64,000 nucleotides of DNA from an uncultured Candidatus Binatia bacterium (GCA_958295985.1 OY282432.1:3864517-3928516); one strand, 5' to 3'; counted from the first letter of the stretch, positions 8,923 through 18,339 are shown. Program-made: numbers and translations. Notes: generated by a model from the letters alone, not told the origin.

Positions 8923-9870
8923 ATGCGGTTCGGAATCATGGGGACCGGCGGAGTCGGAGGTTACTTCGGGGGCCTGCTGGCGCGCGCCGGCATGCCGGTA
9001 TGCTTCATCGCCAGAGGGCGCCATCTCCAGGCCTTGAAGGAACACGGTCTGACCGTGGATTCCGTGGAGTCCGGCAGGTTCAATGTCCAGGACGCGCTGT
9101 TCACGGACGATCCGGCCGAGGCCGGACCGTGCGACGTCATCCTCTACTGCGTCAAGACCCCTTCCAACGACGCAACCATACCCTCCATGCGGCCGATGAT
9201 GGGCTCCGACTCGGTGGTCATCTCGCTCCAGAACGGTGTTGACAACGGCGAGTTGCTGACCCGCGAGTACGGTGAAGACCGGGTCATGGAGGGCGCCGCC
9301 TACGTCTTCAGCGCCATCACCGCGCCGGGGAGAATCCATCAGACCGGCGGGCCGCGCCGGATCGTGTTCGGGCGCCTCGGCGGCGGGTCCAGCGCAAGGG
9401 GTGAGGAAATCGTGGACGCAATGCAACGCGGTGGGGTCACTGCGCACCTCTCCACGGACATCCGTATCGAGCTGTGGAACAAGCTCATCCTGATCTGCGC
9501 GGTGGGCGGGATGACCGCGCTGACGCGGCGACCTCTCGGCGAAATCCTCGGTTATGACGGGACCGCGCGCATGGCCCGGGAGGTGATGCGGGAAGTCTAT
9601 CAACTGGCCCTGGCCATGGGGATTCCGCTGGAACCGGATGCCGACGGCGCCAACTACCGCTTCATGTCGCAACAGCACCCCTCCAGCAAGGGGAGCATGT
9701 GCCATGACCTGGAGGCCGGACGGCGTCTCGAGATCGACTCGCTGTGCGGTTACGCGTCGCGCATGGGCCGGGTCCACGGCGTGGCCACGCCGCTCAACGA
9801 CTACCTCTACGACACGCTCAAGCTGGAGGACCTGCAGGCAGCACGCCGGTTCGAGGAACGAACATCGTGA
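8923..9870 (+). CDS. Ketopantoate reductase family protein (PanE/ApbA)
   Basis: 315 residues starting at ATG 8923, immediately before the NAD(P)-binding MRFGIMGTGGVGGYFGG. The middle has VISLQNGVDN and the C-terminal domain has WNKLILICAVGGMTAL, whose Lys corresponds to the catalytic lysine of PanE. The family reduces 2-dehydropantoate to pantoate with NADPH, but many members act on other 2-keto acids and no other pantothenate genes are here. The stop overlaps the GTG of the next gene (GTGA), so the hydrolase downstream is coupled to it. Confidence 0.9.
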   Translation: MRFGIMGTGGVGGYFGGLLARAGMPVCFIARGRHLQALKEHGLTVDSVESGRFNVQDALFTDDPAEAGPCDVILYCVKTPSNDATIPSMRPMMGSDSVVISLQNGVDNGELLTREYGEDRVMEGAAYVFSAITAPGRIHQTGGPRRIVFGRLGGGSSARGEEIVDAMQRGGVTAHLSTDIRIELWNKLILICAVGGMTALTRRPLGEILGYDGTARMAREVMREVYQLALAMGIPLEPDADGANYRFMSQQHPSSKGSMCHDLEAGRRLEIDSLCGYASRMGRVHGVATPLNDYLYDTLKLEDLQAARRFEERTS

Positions 9871-10589
9871 CCACCCTCCAGCAACGCACCGAAAAGATCG
9901 CCGTGGACCGGGGCATGCAGGTGTCCGCGGTCGTTGCGGAACCGGCGAACGACAGGGCCGGTGAAACCGACGTCATCGTGCTCGCCCACGGCGCCGGCGC
10001 GGACATGAACCACCCGTTCATGACCTTCTTCCACGAGTCGCTGGCCCGGGCGGGCTGGCTCTCGGTGAAGTTCAACTTCCCCTACAAGGAACAGGGACGG
10101 AAGGCGCCCGACCCTGCAGCACGGCTGGAAGACGCCTTCGAACGGGTGCTGGACCACGTGCGCGCGACCCTCCGGCCGGCGCCGGGACGGCTCTTTGCCG
10201 GCGGCAAGTCCATGGGCGGCCGCATAGCCGCCAACGTGGCCGCCAAGGAGGCGGCCGGGACAGAACCGAGCCTGGCGGGACTCGTCTTCCTCGGCTACCC
10301 GCTGCACGCGCCCAAGCGCCACGACAGGCTCCGGGCCGACAACCTCATGAAGATCACCGCACCCATGCTGTTCGTGGAGGGCACCCACGACCCCTTCTGC
10401 CGGCTGGACCTGCTGGCCGAGGTATTGGAGCGGGTCAAGGCCCCGACCCAAACTCACCTCGTCGAGGGCGGCAACCACGACTTCCGCGTCCCGAAGCGCC
10501 TGGGGCGCGAGCCCGAGGCCATCTGGCAGGAAGTGGTGGAAACCATCGGCCGGTGGCGCACGGGCCGGAAGCCCATCACTCCGCGCTGA
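9867..10589 (+). CDS. Alpha/beta hydrolase of the KANL3/Tex30 (COG3571) family
   Basis: 240 residues from a GTG overlapping the previous stop. It has the alpha/beta hydrolase layout: LAHGAGADMNHPFM (oxyanion region), nucleophile elbow GGKSMGGR with the serine, an acid in VEGTHDPFC, and a catalytic histidine in EGGNHDFRVP. These small dienelactone-hydrolase-like proteins have poorly defined substrates. The coupling to a PanE-type reductase suggests a linked oxo-acid or ester turnover step, which is inference only. Confidence 0.88.
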   Translation: MTTLQQRTEKIAVDRGMQVSAVVAEPANDRAGETDVIVLAHGAGADMNHPFMTFFHESLARAGWLSVKFNFPYKEQGRKAPDPAARLEDAFERVLDHVRATLRPAPGRLFAGGKSMGGRIAANVAAKEAAGTEPSLAGLVFLGYPLHAPKRHDRLRADNLMKITAPMLFVEGTHDPFCRLDLLAEVLERVKAPTQTHLVEGGNHDFRVPKRLGREPEAIWQEVVETIGRWRTGRKPITPR

Positions 10590-10636
10590 CAAGCCATCGC
10601 GTTGTAAATTAAAAGGGAATCTTTTATTTTGCACTC

Positions 10637-11848
10637 ATGATTCCCCGACGCGCTTTCCTGGCCGTACAACGGGCACTCGGCCGGCAGGCCACGGTGGCGA
10701 TTCTCGGGCCGCGCCAAATCGGCAAAACAACACTCGCGCACGAAATCGCCGGCGACCTCGATGCGCTCTATCTCGACCTCGAGTCGAGGAGAGACCGCGC
10801 GAGACTCGCCGAACCTACCTTGTTCCTCGGATCGCACGAGGACCGTCTGGTCATTCTCGATGAGATTCACCGCGTACCCGAGTTGTTCCAGGAACTCCGC
10901 GGCATCATCGACCAGGGACGGCGCGCCGGCAGGCGCAACGGTCGTTTCCTCGTGCTGGGCTCCGCTTCGATGGACCTGATGCGTCAGTCGGGCGAGAGCC
11001 TCGCGGGGCGCATCGAATATGTGGAGTTGCATGCACTGGACGTTCTGGAAGCCGCGCGAGATGCCGCGTCAGCCGATCTCCTCTGGCTTCGGGGAGGTTT
11101 CCCGGACAGTCTGCTGGCGAGCACGGACGAGGACAGTTTCGCGTATCGCCGGAACCTCATACGCACCTACCTGGAACGCGACGTGCCGCAGTTCGGGTTC
11201 CGTATCGCCGCCGAGAGGTTGGAGAGGTTCTGGACGATGCTCGCGCATGGTCAAGGCGCCTTGCTGAACGCGTCTACGCTGGCCGCCAGCCTCTCCGTAA
11301 GCGCCCCGACCGTGACGGCCTATGTCGACCTGCTGGCGGACCTGCTGCTGGTGCGGCGGCTGACACCGTGGCGCGCCAACGTCCGCAAGCGCCTGGTCAA
11401 GTCGCCGAAGGTCTACGTGCGCGACAGCGGCTTGGTCCATACCCTGCTCGGGATCGAGGACCTCCATCAACTGGCCGGCCACCCGATCGCGGGCGCAAGC
11501 TGGGAGGGATTCGTGATCGAGAACCTGCTGGCCGCGGCGCCGCCGCTTACTCAGGCGGGCTTCTATCGCACCGCTCGAGGCGCTGAAGTCGATTTGGTGC
11601 TGCAACTGCCCGGCGCCAATGGGCTCTGGGCCATCGAGATCAAACGCACCGCGGCGCCGGCGCCGACCAGGGGATTCTACAGCGCGTTGGAAGACCTGGA
11701 GCCCGGCAGGTCGTTCATCGTCCATGCCGGAGAAGGTCGCTACCCTATCGCTCACGGCATCGAAGCCATCGGACTTCGGGACTTGGCCGCGGCGCTGCTC
11801 CCGGCCGGCGGGACTTCCGGGAAGCTCTCTATGGAGGACGATGGATGA
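10637..11848 (+). CDS. AAA ATPase with DUF4143 C-terminal domain
   Basis: 403 residues. The N-terminal AAA_14 ATPase domain has Walker A GPRQIGKTT and Walker B LVILDEIHRVP. A winged-helix-like stretch (TLAASLSVSAPTVTAYVDLL) follows, then the C-terminal DUF4143 domain with the PD-(D/E)XK-like pattern GAEVDLVL ... WAIEIKRT. The family is widespread and mobile, and its role is not established. It starts at ATG 10637 just after an A+T-rich stretch (10603-10631) that probably holds its own promoter, so it looks like a single-gene insertion between the hydrolase and the convergent cyclophilin. Confidence 0.9.
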   Translation: MIPRRAFLAVQRALGRQATVAILGPRQIGKTTLAHEIAGDLDALYLDLESRRDRARLAEPTLFLGSHEDRLVILDEIHRVPELFQELRGIIDQGRRAGRRNGRFLVLGSASMDLMRQSGESLAGRIEYVELHALDVLEAARDAASADLLWLRGGFPDSLLASTDEDSFAYRRNLIRTYLERDVPQFGFRIAAERLERFWTMLAHGQGALLNASTLAASLSVSAPTVTAYVDLLADLLLVRRLTPWRANVRKRLVKSPKVYVRDSGLVHTLLGIEDLHQLAGHPIAGASWEGFVIENLLAAAPPLTQAGFYRTARGAEVDLVLQLPGANGLWAIEIKRTAAPAPTRGFYSALEDLEPGRSFIVHAGEGRYPIAHGIEAIGLRDLAAALLPAGGTSGKLSMEDDG

Positions 11849-11896
11849 GCCCCGAACCCACCCTGCTCCAGGACTCACCCCGCGATACTTTCCTGA

Positions 11897-12490
11897 CTAC
11901 TGCGCGGGCTCCTTGCGGCGGGCGGTGGTGGTGACCACCGGCTCCATCGGCACGTCGCTGTGGGGTCCACGGTTGCCGGTTGGCACGCCGGCGATCTTGT
12001 CCACCACGTCCATGCCCTCGACTACCCGGGCGAACACCGCGTAGCCGAAGTCCCGGGTGCCGTGGTCCAGGAACGCGTTGTCCTTGAGGTTGATGAAGAA
12101 CTGGGAGGTGGCGCTGTTGATGTCCGAGGTGCGCGCCATGGACAGCGTACCGCGGGAGTTCTTGACGCCGTTGTCGGCCTCGTTCTTGATGGGCGCCTGG
12201 GTCTGCTTCTGGTTCATGTCCGCGGTGAAGCCGCCGCCCTGGATCACGAAACCCGGAATGACCCGATGGAAGATGGTGCCGTCAAAGAATCCGGCATCGA
12301 CGTAAGCGAGAAAGTTCTTCGCCGTGACCGGGGCTTCCTCGGACATGAGTTCGATCGTGATGTCGCCCATTGACGTGGAAAAAATCACCACAGGCCTGTC
12401 TCCTCCCTCTGCTGTTGGACCGAACGCCGCGGCGCTCAGGAAAAAAAGGATTGCTACAAGGCACTTGCGTGCCGCGTCCTGTTGTCTCAA
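11897..12490 (-). CDS. Peptidyl-prolyl cis-trans isomerase, cyclophilin type, exported
   Basis: 197 residues starting with TTG at 12490; GGAGG lies 7 bases upstream, which decides the start. The N-terminus is a signal peptide ([16 protein letters not shown]) so the enzyme acts in the periplasm. The active-site segment [14 protein letters not shown] carries the conserved Arg, Phe and Gln, and SQFFINL follows. It accelerates prolyl bond isomerisation during folding of exported proteins. It is convergent with the DUF4143 ATPase gene, with a 48-base gap, and is followed by a histidinol-phosphatase-like gene on its upstream side. Confidence 0.94.
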   Translation of the reverse strand: MRQQDAARKCLVAILFFLSAAAFGPTAEGGDRPVVIFSTSMGDITIELMSEEAPVTAKNFLAYVDAGFFDGTIFHRVIPGFVIQGGGFTADMNQKQTQAPIKNEADNGVKNSRGTLSMARTSDINSATSQFFINLKDNAFLDHGTRDFGYAVFARVVEGMDVVDKIAGVPTGNRGPHSDVPMEPVVTTTARRKEPAQ

Positions 12491-12517
12491 GAAGTACCTC
12501 CTGACGTGAGTTTCAGT

Positions 12518-13345
12518 CTATGCCTCTCCCGAGGCGTGCGGTTCCGCCACGATGCGATCGAGTATCCAGTCCACGACCCGAGGCTTGCCCAGTATGACGT
12601 CGAAACGGCGTTCGCGCAGTCCTTTCCCGGCCCGTTGGGAGCATACGTAACGGCCGCCGGCCTCTTCCATCAACACCTTGCTGGCCATGGTGTCCCATAG
12701 CCGGAGATCGAAGTCCACCATGGCGCCGACGGAACCGTCCAGGGCCAGGGCGTGGCCGAAGCAGTCGGTGTAGGTCCGCACCCCAGGGTGAGCCTGCATC
12801 AGCCTGTTGAACACGTTGGTGCGGCCGGCGCTGACGAACTGTTGCCGGTCGCCGATGCCGATGATCTCCTTCTCCAGGGCGTCGCCGTCGGGAAGGTCCT
12901 CCAGGGTCACGGACCGGCCGTTGCAGCGGGTCCCCAACCCCCTGGCGGCACTGTAGGTCCGGTCCAGGCCGGGCAGGTCGATGATCCCGAGGATCGGGTC
13001 TTCGCCGTGAAGCAGGGCCAGCAGCGTGCCGTAAAGGGGAACGCCGTGCCGGAAGCTCTTGGTGCCGTCAATCGGATCGATGACCCAGGTCAGGGCGTGG
13101 CCGCTGCCGGCTTCCGGCAACTCCTCGCCGATGATGCGATGCATCGGAAAGCGCGACGCCAGCAGGGTGCGAGCCTTCTCCTCCACCGCGATGTCCACGT
13201 CGGTCACGAAGCTCCCGTCGGCCTTGGTGCGATGGGTGAACCCGGTCTCCAGCGCGGCCTCGATCAGCGCACGGGTCTGCCGAACGACATCGCAGGCCTC
13301 GGACAGCATCTCCCGCAATTCCGCTGCCACCGGCACGCCGTTCAC
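12518..13345 (-). CDS. hisN: Histidinol-phosphatase-like inositol monophosphatase family protein (HisN type)
   Basis: About 275 residues from a GTG at 13345; the exact start is uncertain because upstream signals are weak. The metal-binding motifs of the family are present: IIGEELPEAG, then VIDPIDGTKSFRHG, and the C-terminal RLWDTMASKVLMEEAGG. The text GTKSFRHGVPLYGTLLALL is characteristic of the HisN (TIGR02067) subgroup that removes phosphate from histidinol phosphate. Other his genes are absent here. A second member of the same superfamily lies at 14498-15301 on the other strand. Specificity for histidinol phosphate is a family-level inference. Confidence 0.85.
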   Translation of the reverse strand: MNGVPVAAELREMLSEACDVVRQTRALIEAALETGFTHRTKADGSFVTDVDIAVEEKARTLLASRFPMHRIIGEELPEAGSGHALTWVIDPIDGTKSFRHGVPLYGTLLALLHGEDPILGIIDLPGLDRTYSAARGLGTRCNGRSVTLEDLPDGDALEKEIIGIGDRQQFVSAGRTNVFNRLMQAHPGVRTYTDCFGHALALDGSVGAMVDFDLRLWDTMASKVLMEEAGGRYVCSQRAGKGLRERRFDVILGKPRVVDWILDRIVAEPHASGEA

Positions 13346-13574
13346 GGGATACCCTGCTCTTTGCTCGGGGCCTCGGCCGCCCGGGTGACATCCTCGCTGT
13401 CCATCGCAGCCTCTTGGCCGATGGCCTCCTCGCTGCCCATCGGCGGAGTATACACGTTGCCATGGATACAGGGAAACAAGGCATGAGGCCGGACAGGGCA
13501 AGGTGGACGGGCGCAGATGCGGCTGTTAGGGTACGCATGGTCATTCGTCGGCACTCGGACGTTGGAGGGGTTTC

Positions 13575-14333
13575 ATGGACCATGCCATCTTTGCCATGAC
13601 CGTGGGCATCGCGGAGAACTGGCGCCATTCGGGCATCATGCCGTGCATCCGCAGCGACGCGGAACGGGACGAGCCGGTACCCTACATCATCTGGTGCATC
13701 GAGACTCCCGACGGGCCGGTGGTGGTGGATACCGCCTACCATCCGGACTACGTCACCGCGGAGTGGGCCCAGGGGAATCAGTTCAGGGAACCGTCCCAAC
13801 TGCTGGGCGAGTTGGGCGTGCGCCCGGAGGACGTGGCCACCGTCATCGTGACCCACTTTCACGTGGACCACTTCACCGGCTTCGATTTCTTCCCCAAGGC
13901 AAAGTTCGTCATCCAGAAGGACGAGTACGATTTCTGGACCGGCCCGATGATGCGCTTCGACTACCTGAACAAGCTGGTCCGGCCCAAGGTGCGCCCGGCG
14001 CTGCAACGGCTGGTGGACGACGACCGGGTCACCCTGGTGGACGGAGACCACGAGCTGGTTCCCGGTGTGGAGCTGCTGAAGGCCGGCGGCCACACCCCGG
14101 GCTCCCAGATGGTGGCGGTGGAGACGGTCCGGGGCAAGGCCGTGCTGTGCGGCGACATCGCCTACACCTACCGGAACCTCCGCGAGCGCCTCCCGGTGGG
14201 CTGGTACTTCAACCTGCCGGACTCGGTGCTGGCCCTGGACCGGGCGCTTGAGACGGCGTCGCACCCGGAGCTGTCGTTTCCCAACCACGACCCCGAGCTG
14301 ATGCAGGGGAAGCGGGTGATCCGGGTGGCCTAG
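13575..14333 (+). CDS. MBL-fold metallohydrolase, N-acyl homoserine lactonase-like
   Basis: 252 residues from ATG 13575, preceded by GGAGGGG. The metal-binding signature VTHFHVDHFTGFD (HxHxDH) is intact, followed by GGHTPGSQM (third metal histidine) and CGDIAYTY (bridging Asp), with a C-terminal FPNHD. The domain order and length match the AttM/AiiA-like lactonase branch of the metallo-beta-lactamase fold. Lactonase activity on quorum signals is possible, but many relatives cleave other lactones or esters. Confidence 0.88.
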   Translation: MDHAIFAMTVGIAENWRHSGIMPCIRSDAERDEPVPYIIWCIETPDGPVVVDTAYHPDYVTAEWAQGNQFREPSQLLGELGVRPEDVATVIVTHFHVDHFTGFDFFPKAKFVIQKDEYDFWTGPMMRFDYLNKLVRPKVRPALQRLVDDDRVTLVDGDHELVPGVELLKAGGHTPGSQMVAVETVRGKAVLCGDIAYTYRNLRERLPVGWYFNLPDSVLALDRALETASHPELSFPNHDPELMQGKRVIRVA

Positions 14334-14497
14334 TGTGGCGCCCCGAACCCACACCAGGCGGTCGAGCCGCACCGGCGTCATCCCGGATACTCACGGCTTG
14401 GGGCGAGCCGAGGCTCTGGAAGCTGCGGGGGTCGGAACTTGCGTTCTGACGGCCGCCTTGCCGGGCATTCACGTCACGGACCTCGGGAGACAACGTC

Positions 14498-15301
14498 ATG
14501 GACCTCCGGCAAGCGCTGACAACGGCACGAGAGGCGGCGCGTCACGCCGGAGAAACGCTCCTCTCCTACTACACGTTGCAATACACCATCCAACACAAGA
14601 GCGGCGGCAACCCCGTCACCACTGCCGACATCGAGGCCAACACCCTGTTGCAGGAGACACTGCTCGGCGCGTTCCCCGAGTCCGGCTGGCTGTCGGAAGA
14701 ATCAGCGGATGACGGCAAGCGGCTGCGAAAGGAATGGGTGTGGATCGTGGACCCGCTGGACGGCACCAGGGAGTTCATCGAGGGAATCGACGAGTTCGCC
14801 GTGTCCGTGGCGCTGGTGCGCGGCACGGCGCCGGTGTTGGCGGTAACCTTCAATCCGGCGGCCGGCAGCATGACCCATTGCAGCCTCGGCTCCGGGACCT
14901 TCCTGAACGGGGAGCCGGTGCGGGCGTCGGGCCGGCCGCAACTGCGCGGCGCCACCGCGGTGACCAGCCGGAGCGAGACCCGAAGGGGGCTTTTCAGCGG
15001 TCTCGAAGACGTCCTCGAGATCAAACCCACGGGCAGCATCGCCCACAAGCTCGCGGAGGTGGCCGGCGGGCGCGCCGACCTGACCGTAAGCCTCGCGCCG
15101 AAGAACGAATGGGACGTGTGCGCGGGAGTGCTGCTGGCAGAGGAAGCCGGCGCCAAGGTCACGGACCTGGACGGCAGACCGTTTTCCTTCAATCAACCCG
15201 ACACGCTGCGCAACGGCGTCATCGCCGCCAACCCGTCCCTCTTCCCCGAGCTGTTCCGCCTCGTGGCCGAGCGCAGGCGCTGGCGCCCTACGGTTCGGTG
15301 A
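14498..15301 (+). CDS. cysQ: 3'(2'),5'-bisphosphate nucleotidase CysQ-like / inositol monophosphatase family
   Basis: 267 residues. It has the Li+-sensitive phosphatase motifs SEESADD, WIVDPLDGTREFI and the C-terminal NEWDVCAGVLLAEEAGA. The form PLDGTREFI is typical of CysQ, which removes the 3'-phosphate of PAP made during sulfate assimilation. The last 14 bases overlap the 3' end of the convergent DUF2007 gene. No sulfate-assimilation genes are nearby, so the assignment rests on motif form alone. Confidence 0.85.
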   Translation: MDLRQALTTAREAARHAGETLLSYYTLQYTIQHKSGGNPVTTADIEANTLLQETLLGAFPESGWLSEESADDGKRLRKEWVWIVDPLDGTREFIEGIDEFAVSVALVRGTAPVLAVTFNPAAGSMTHCSLGSGTFLNGEPVRASGRPQLRGATAVTSRSETRRGLFSGLEDVLEIKPTGSIAHKLAEVAGGRADLTVSLAPKNEWDVCAGVLLAEEAGAKVTDLDGRPFSFNQPDTLRNGVIAANPSLFPELFRLVAERRRWRPTVR

Positions 15302-15524
15302 CTTCGTGGAGAAGTTCCAGGGCGTCCTCGGCCTCTTCTTCCGGCACCTGGATGACCGCGGCGGCACCGGCCGAGCCGAAACCGCCCCACAACGGCCCCA
15401 CCGGCAGCAGCGTCAGGGCCGATTCGCCCTGGACCACGTAGGTGATGCCGGCGCCGTCCAGGACGGACTTGACCACGGCCAGGGTGGAAACGTCTACCGT
15501 CCGAAACACGTCGACATAGGTCAC
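15288..15524 (-). CDS. DUF2007-type small protein
   Basis: 78 residues from a GTG at 15524, chosen because GGAGGAGG lies 5 bases before it. The pattern VFRTVDVSTLAVVKSVLDGAGI followed by a short beta region and a C-terminal acidic helix (EEEAEDALELLHE) fits the DUF2007 putative signal-transducing domain (a small ferredoxin-like fold). It lies just 3' of surE on the same strand and overlaps cysQ tail to tail. No biochemical role is established. Confidence 0.75.
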   Translation of the reverse strand: MTYVDVFRTVDVSTLAVVKSVLDGAGITYVVQGESALTLLPVGPLWGGFGSAGAAAVIQVPEEEAEDALELLHEVTEP

Positions 15525-15550
15525 GAATCCTCCTCCGTCGCTTCCTGCCG

Positions 15551-16291
15551 TCACGGCAGCGGCCCCTCATCCAATCGACAGGGATCGGGGTTTACCGCCG
15601 ACCCGGCGATGTCCAACACCATCCTGGTCACGCTGGCGCGGCCGCCCAGGCATACGTCCACGTCCCGTCCGGGCTGCCGCGGGCGCTCGTGGTACACCGC
15701 CTGGTAGATGAACGCCCCTCCCTCGCTACGATAGGCCACGCCGTGGGGGCGGATGTCGAGGGCACAGACCACCTCTTCCACGTCAGCGTCGGTGGCCGGG
15801 TGCGGCAGGTTCGCGTTCCAGAACTCGCCTGGAGCCAGGTCACCGGTCAGGAGCCGCTTCAGCAGCGACGCCGCCCGGCGGTAGACCACCTCCCAATCCA
15901 GTTGCCGGCCTTTGAACACGTACTGGGAGATCGCCGCGGCGCGGCAGCCCAGCAGCGCGGCCTCTCGGGCCGCGGCCACCGTGCCCGAGGTGTAGATGTC
16001 CGCGCCCAGATTGGCGCCCCGGTTGACCCCGGCCAACACCCAGGACGCATCCGGGCAGATCTCCGTGAGGGCCACCCGAGCGCAGTCCGCCGGGGTCCCC
16101 TGGACGCTGTAGCGTCCGGCATCGATGCGCTCCACGGCGATGGGACGGTCCGTGGTCACCTGATGGCCGACGCCGGACTGCCCTTCCGCCGGCGCCACGA
16201 TGATCGGGTCGCCCCAGTCGCGGGCGGCCCGTTCCAGCACCTCCAGGCCCGGAGCCTCGATACCGTCGTCATTGGTCAGCAGCAGTTTCAC
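15551..16291 (-). CDS. surE: 5'-nucleotidase SurE
   Basis: 246 residues starting MKLLLTNDDGIEAPGLE, with the metal-binding TNDDG typical of SurE. The second signature GVNRGANLGADIYTSGT holds the Asn that completes the metal site. SurE removes phosphate from nucleoside monophosphates and short polyphosphates. It precedes the DUF2007 gene by 26 bases on the same strand, so the two may be co-transcribed. Upstream lies a palindromic repeat, and argS ends beyond it. Confidence 0.96.
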   Translation of the reverse strand: MKLLLTNDDGIEAPGLEVLERAARDWGDPIIVAPAEGQSGVGHQVTTDRPIAVERIDAGRYSVQGTPADCARVALTEICPDASWVLAGVNRGANLGADIYTSGTVAAAREAALLGCRAAAISQYVFKGRQLDWEVVYRRAASLLKRLLTGDLAPGEFWNANLPHPATDADVEEVVCALDIRPHGVAYRSEGGAFIYQAVYHERPRQPGRDVDVCLGGRASVTRMVLDIAGSAVNPDPCRLDEGPLP

Positions 16292-16307
16292 GTCTCTCGC
16301 TTCGATT

Positions 16308-16352
16308 CCGTCATTGCCATGAAATGGCCCGGGAATGCCCGGAATGACGGGG
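16308..16352. repeat. Palindromic intergenic repeat of the CGTCATT...AATGACGG type
   Basis: Between the surE start and the argS stop: the ends CCGTCATT and AATGACGG are inverted, with an inner GGGAATGCCCGGAAT stretch. It resembles the two copies at 8726 and 8804 in its CATT/CCGGAAT composition and may be a longer form of the same family. Coordinates are approximate. Confidence 0.55.
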
Positions 16353-16398
16353 AGGCATTTTCGTGCCGGTGACGGGTTGTTGCGGGGACCTTCACCGC

Positions 16399-18093
16399 CT
16401 ACATCCGCTCCAGGGGTTGGATCCCCAGAATGGTCAGGCCGCTCCGAAGCACCTGCTTCACCGCGGTGAAGAGAAGGAGCCGGGCCTGGGCCTTGTCCGC
16501 TTCCTCGCCCTTGACCCGCAGGACCGTATAGCCGGCATGCAGGCCCCGGGCCAGCTCCAGCAGGTGGTTGGCCAGGACCGAAGGTTCGTACAGCCGGGCC
16601 GCCTCCCGGAGGACCTCGGGGTAACGGGCCACCAGGCTCACCAGCCGATGGGCCTCGGGCTCCACCAGCGGGCTCAGGTCGGCATCGGGGTCGGGTTCGA
16701 GCCCGCAGTTGCGCAGGATGCCGGCGATGCGGGCGTGGGCGCTCATGAGGTAGGGGCCGGTGTCGCCCTCGAAGGAGATGGCAAGGTCCCAGTCGAAACG
16801 GTAGTCCTTGATCCGCTGCTTGGACAGGTCGGCGAAGAAGATGGCAGCGATGCCCACGGCCTCGGCCACGGTCTCCTCGTCCTCGAGATCCAGCCGCTTC
16901 TCGATCTGGCCGCGCATGTAGGCCAGCGCGCGGTCCCGGGCCTCGTCCAGCAGTTCCTCCAGGTAGATGACGTTGCCCTTGCGGGTGGACATGCCCTGCA
17001 CCAGCCCGAAATTCACGTGCACGCAGTCCTCCGACCAGGCGTGTCCGAGCAGCTTCAACACGGTGAAGAGCTGCCGGAAGTGCAGCGACTGGCCGCTGGC
17101 CACCACGTACACGATGCGGTCACAGCCGTAGGTGTCGTGGCGGTGCCGGGCCGCGGCCACGTCCCGGGTGAGGTAGAGCGTCGTGCCGTCGGCCTTCTCC
17201 AACAGGGCAGGCGTGTCGATGCCCTCATCCGAGAGGTCGATGATGAGGGCGCCGTCGGAGACCGTGGCCAAGCCCTTGGCCCGGGCCTCCTCGATGACCG
17301 TATCCATCTTGTCGTTGAAGAACGACTCTCCCGTGTAGGAATCGAACCGGACGCCCAGCCGATCGTAGATCCGCTTGAAGTAGTCGAGGCTGGTGTCGCG
17401 GATGCGCCGCCAGAGGGCCACCGCCTCCTCATCCCCGGTCTCCTGCCGGCGGAACCACTCCCGCGCCTCTTCCACCAGTTCCGGATCGCTGTCCGCCACC
17501 TCGTGGAACTTCACGTAAAGGCGGTTGAGGCTCATCAGATCGTTTTCGTCGCCGGGCTGTCCGAACCGCTTGAGCCCGGCGATCTGCCGGCCGAACTGGG
17601 TGCCCCAGTCGCCCACGTGGTTGATGCCGATGACCTCGTAGCCGAGGGCCTCGAAGATCCGCACCAGCGCCCCGCCGATGATGGTGGAGCGCAGGTGGCC
17701 CACGTGGAACGGCTTGGCGATGTTCGGGGAGGAGTAGTCGATGGCGATGGTCTGGCCGGCGCCGTCCTCGCAGCAGCCGTAGGCCGCGTCCGCCGCCTCG
17801 TGCAGCACCGCTTCGGCGAACCGGGTCCGGTCCACCGACAGGTTGACGTACCCGCCCAGCGCCTGAACGCCGCAAAGCAACTCCAGGTCCGCGACCGCCT
17901 TGTCGGCGATCTCTTTCGCAATAACCGGCGGGGCCTTGCGCAGCTTCTTGGCCAGAGTGAAGCACGGGAACGCGAAATCGCCCATGTCCGGCTTGGGCGG
18001 CACCGTCAGCATCCGGTCCACCGCCTCGCGTTCCATCTCCGCGTGCCGCGCGATGACCCGGGCCGCCTCGCCGCGGAAGTCATCCACCGTCAT
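16399..18093 (-). CDS. argS: Arginyl-tRNA synthetase
   Basis: 564 residues, the usual length for bacterial ArgRS, a class I synthetase charging tRNA-Arg. The N-terminal Add-1 domain is followed by YSSPNIAKPFHVGHLRSTI, the HIGH-type signature. The KMSKS equivalent is degenerate (MSTRKGNVIYL), as expected for this enzyme. The DALR anticodon-binding domain ends in the typical LGIQPLERM. The ATG at 18093 gives the standard N-terminus. It is flanked by repeat-rich gaps on both sides, so it is probably a single-gene unit. Confidence 0.97.
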   Translation of the reverse strand: MTVDDFRGEAARVIARHAEMEREAVDRMLTVPPKPDMGDFAFPCFTLAKKLRKAPPVIAKEIADKAVADLELLCGVQALGGYVNLSVDRTRFAEAVLHEAADAAYGCCEDGAGQTIAIDYSSPNIAKPFHVGHLRSTIIGGALVRIFEALGYEVIGINHVGDWGTQFGRQIAGLKRFGQPGDENDLMSLNRLYVKFHEVADSDPELVEEAREWFRRQETGDEEAVALWRRIRDTSLDYFKRIYDRLGVRFDSYTGESFFNDKMDTVIEEARAKGLATVSDGALIIDLSDEGIDTPALLEKADGTTLYLTRDVAAARHRHDTYGCDRIVYVVASGQSLHFRQLFTVLKLLGHAWSEDCVHVNFGLVQGMSTRKGNVIYLEELLDEARDRALAYMRGQIEKRLDLEDEETVAEAVGIAAIFFADLSKQRIKDYRFDWDLAISFEGDTGPYLMSAHARIAGILRNCGLEPDPDADLSPLVEPEAHRLVSLVARYPEVLREAARLYEPSVLANHLLELARGLHAGYTVLRVKGEEADKAQARLLLFTAVKQVLRSGLTILGIQPLERM

Positions 18094-18198
18094 GGTGCAG
18101 CCCGTCCCGCTGGCTTCCCATCGACATCATCGAACCGAGTCTAACACAAAGCCGCGCACCTGAGCAGGGAGGCACTGCTGGCAGCACGGCCCTTCCAT

Positions 18199-18287
18199 TG
18201 TCGCCCTGAGCACCTTCCGTTGTCACCCTGAGCAGAGCGAAGGGTCTCCCCGCCGTGGATGAGATTCTTCGCTCCACTCGGAACGAC
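18199..18287. repeat. Dispersed inverted repeat of the TGTCACCCTGAGC...CTCGGAACGACA type
   Basis: The outer ends are imperfect complements, and inside are CAGAGCGAAGGGTCT and GAGATTCTTCGCTCCACTCGG. This matches a well-known kind of intergenic element (CACCCTGAGCGAAGCGAAGG) found in many unrelated G+C-rich genomes. Just upstream, at about 18192-18220, is a partial duplicate of its left end. Boundaries are approximate. Confidence 0.6.
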
Positions 18288-18339
18288 AGGTTTGGCAGGG
18301 ACTTTGGAAAAGACCCTGCTGTTGACAGGCTGTCGGATC

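Noticed and set aside
10605..10630. A+T-rich possible hairpin after the hydrolase gene as a terminator
   Set aside because: The stem is only five or six A-T pairs; it is better explained as promoter DNA for the DUF4143 gene.
13346..13554. A 70-codon minus-strand frame before the hisN-like gene
   Set aside because: It overlaps the hisN start region out of frame and shows no coding character.
16363..18144. A 593-codon plus-strand frame
   Set aside because: Antisense to argS.
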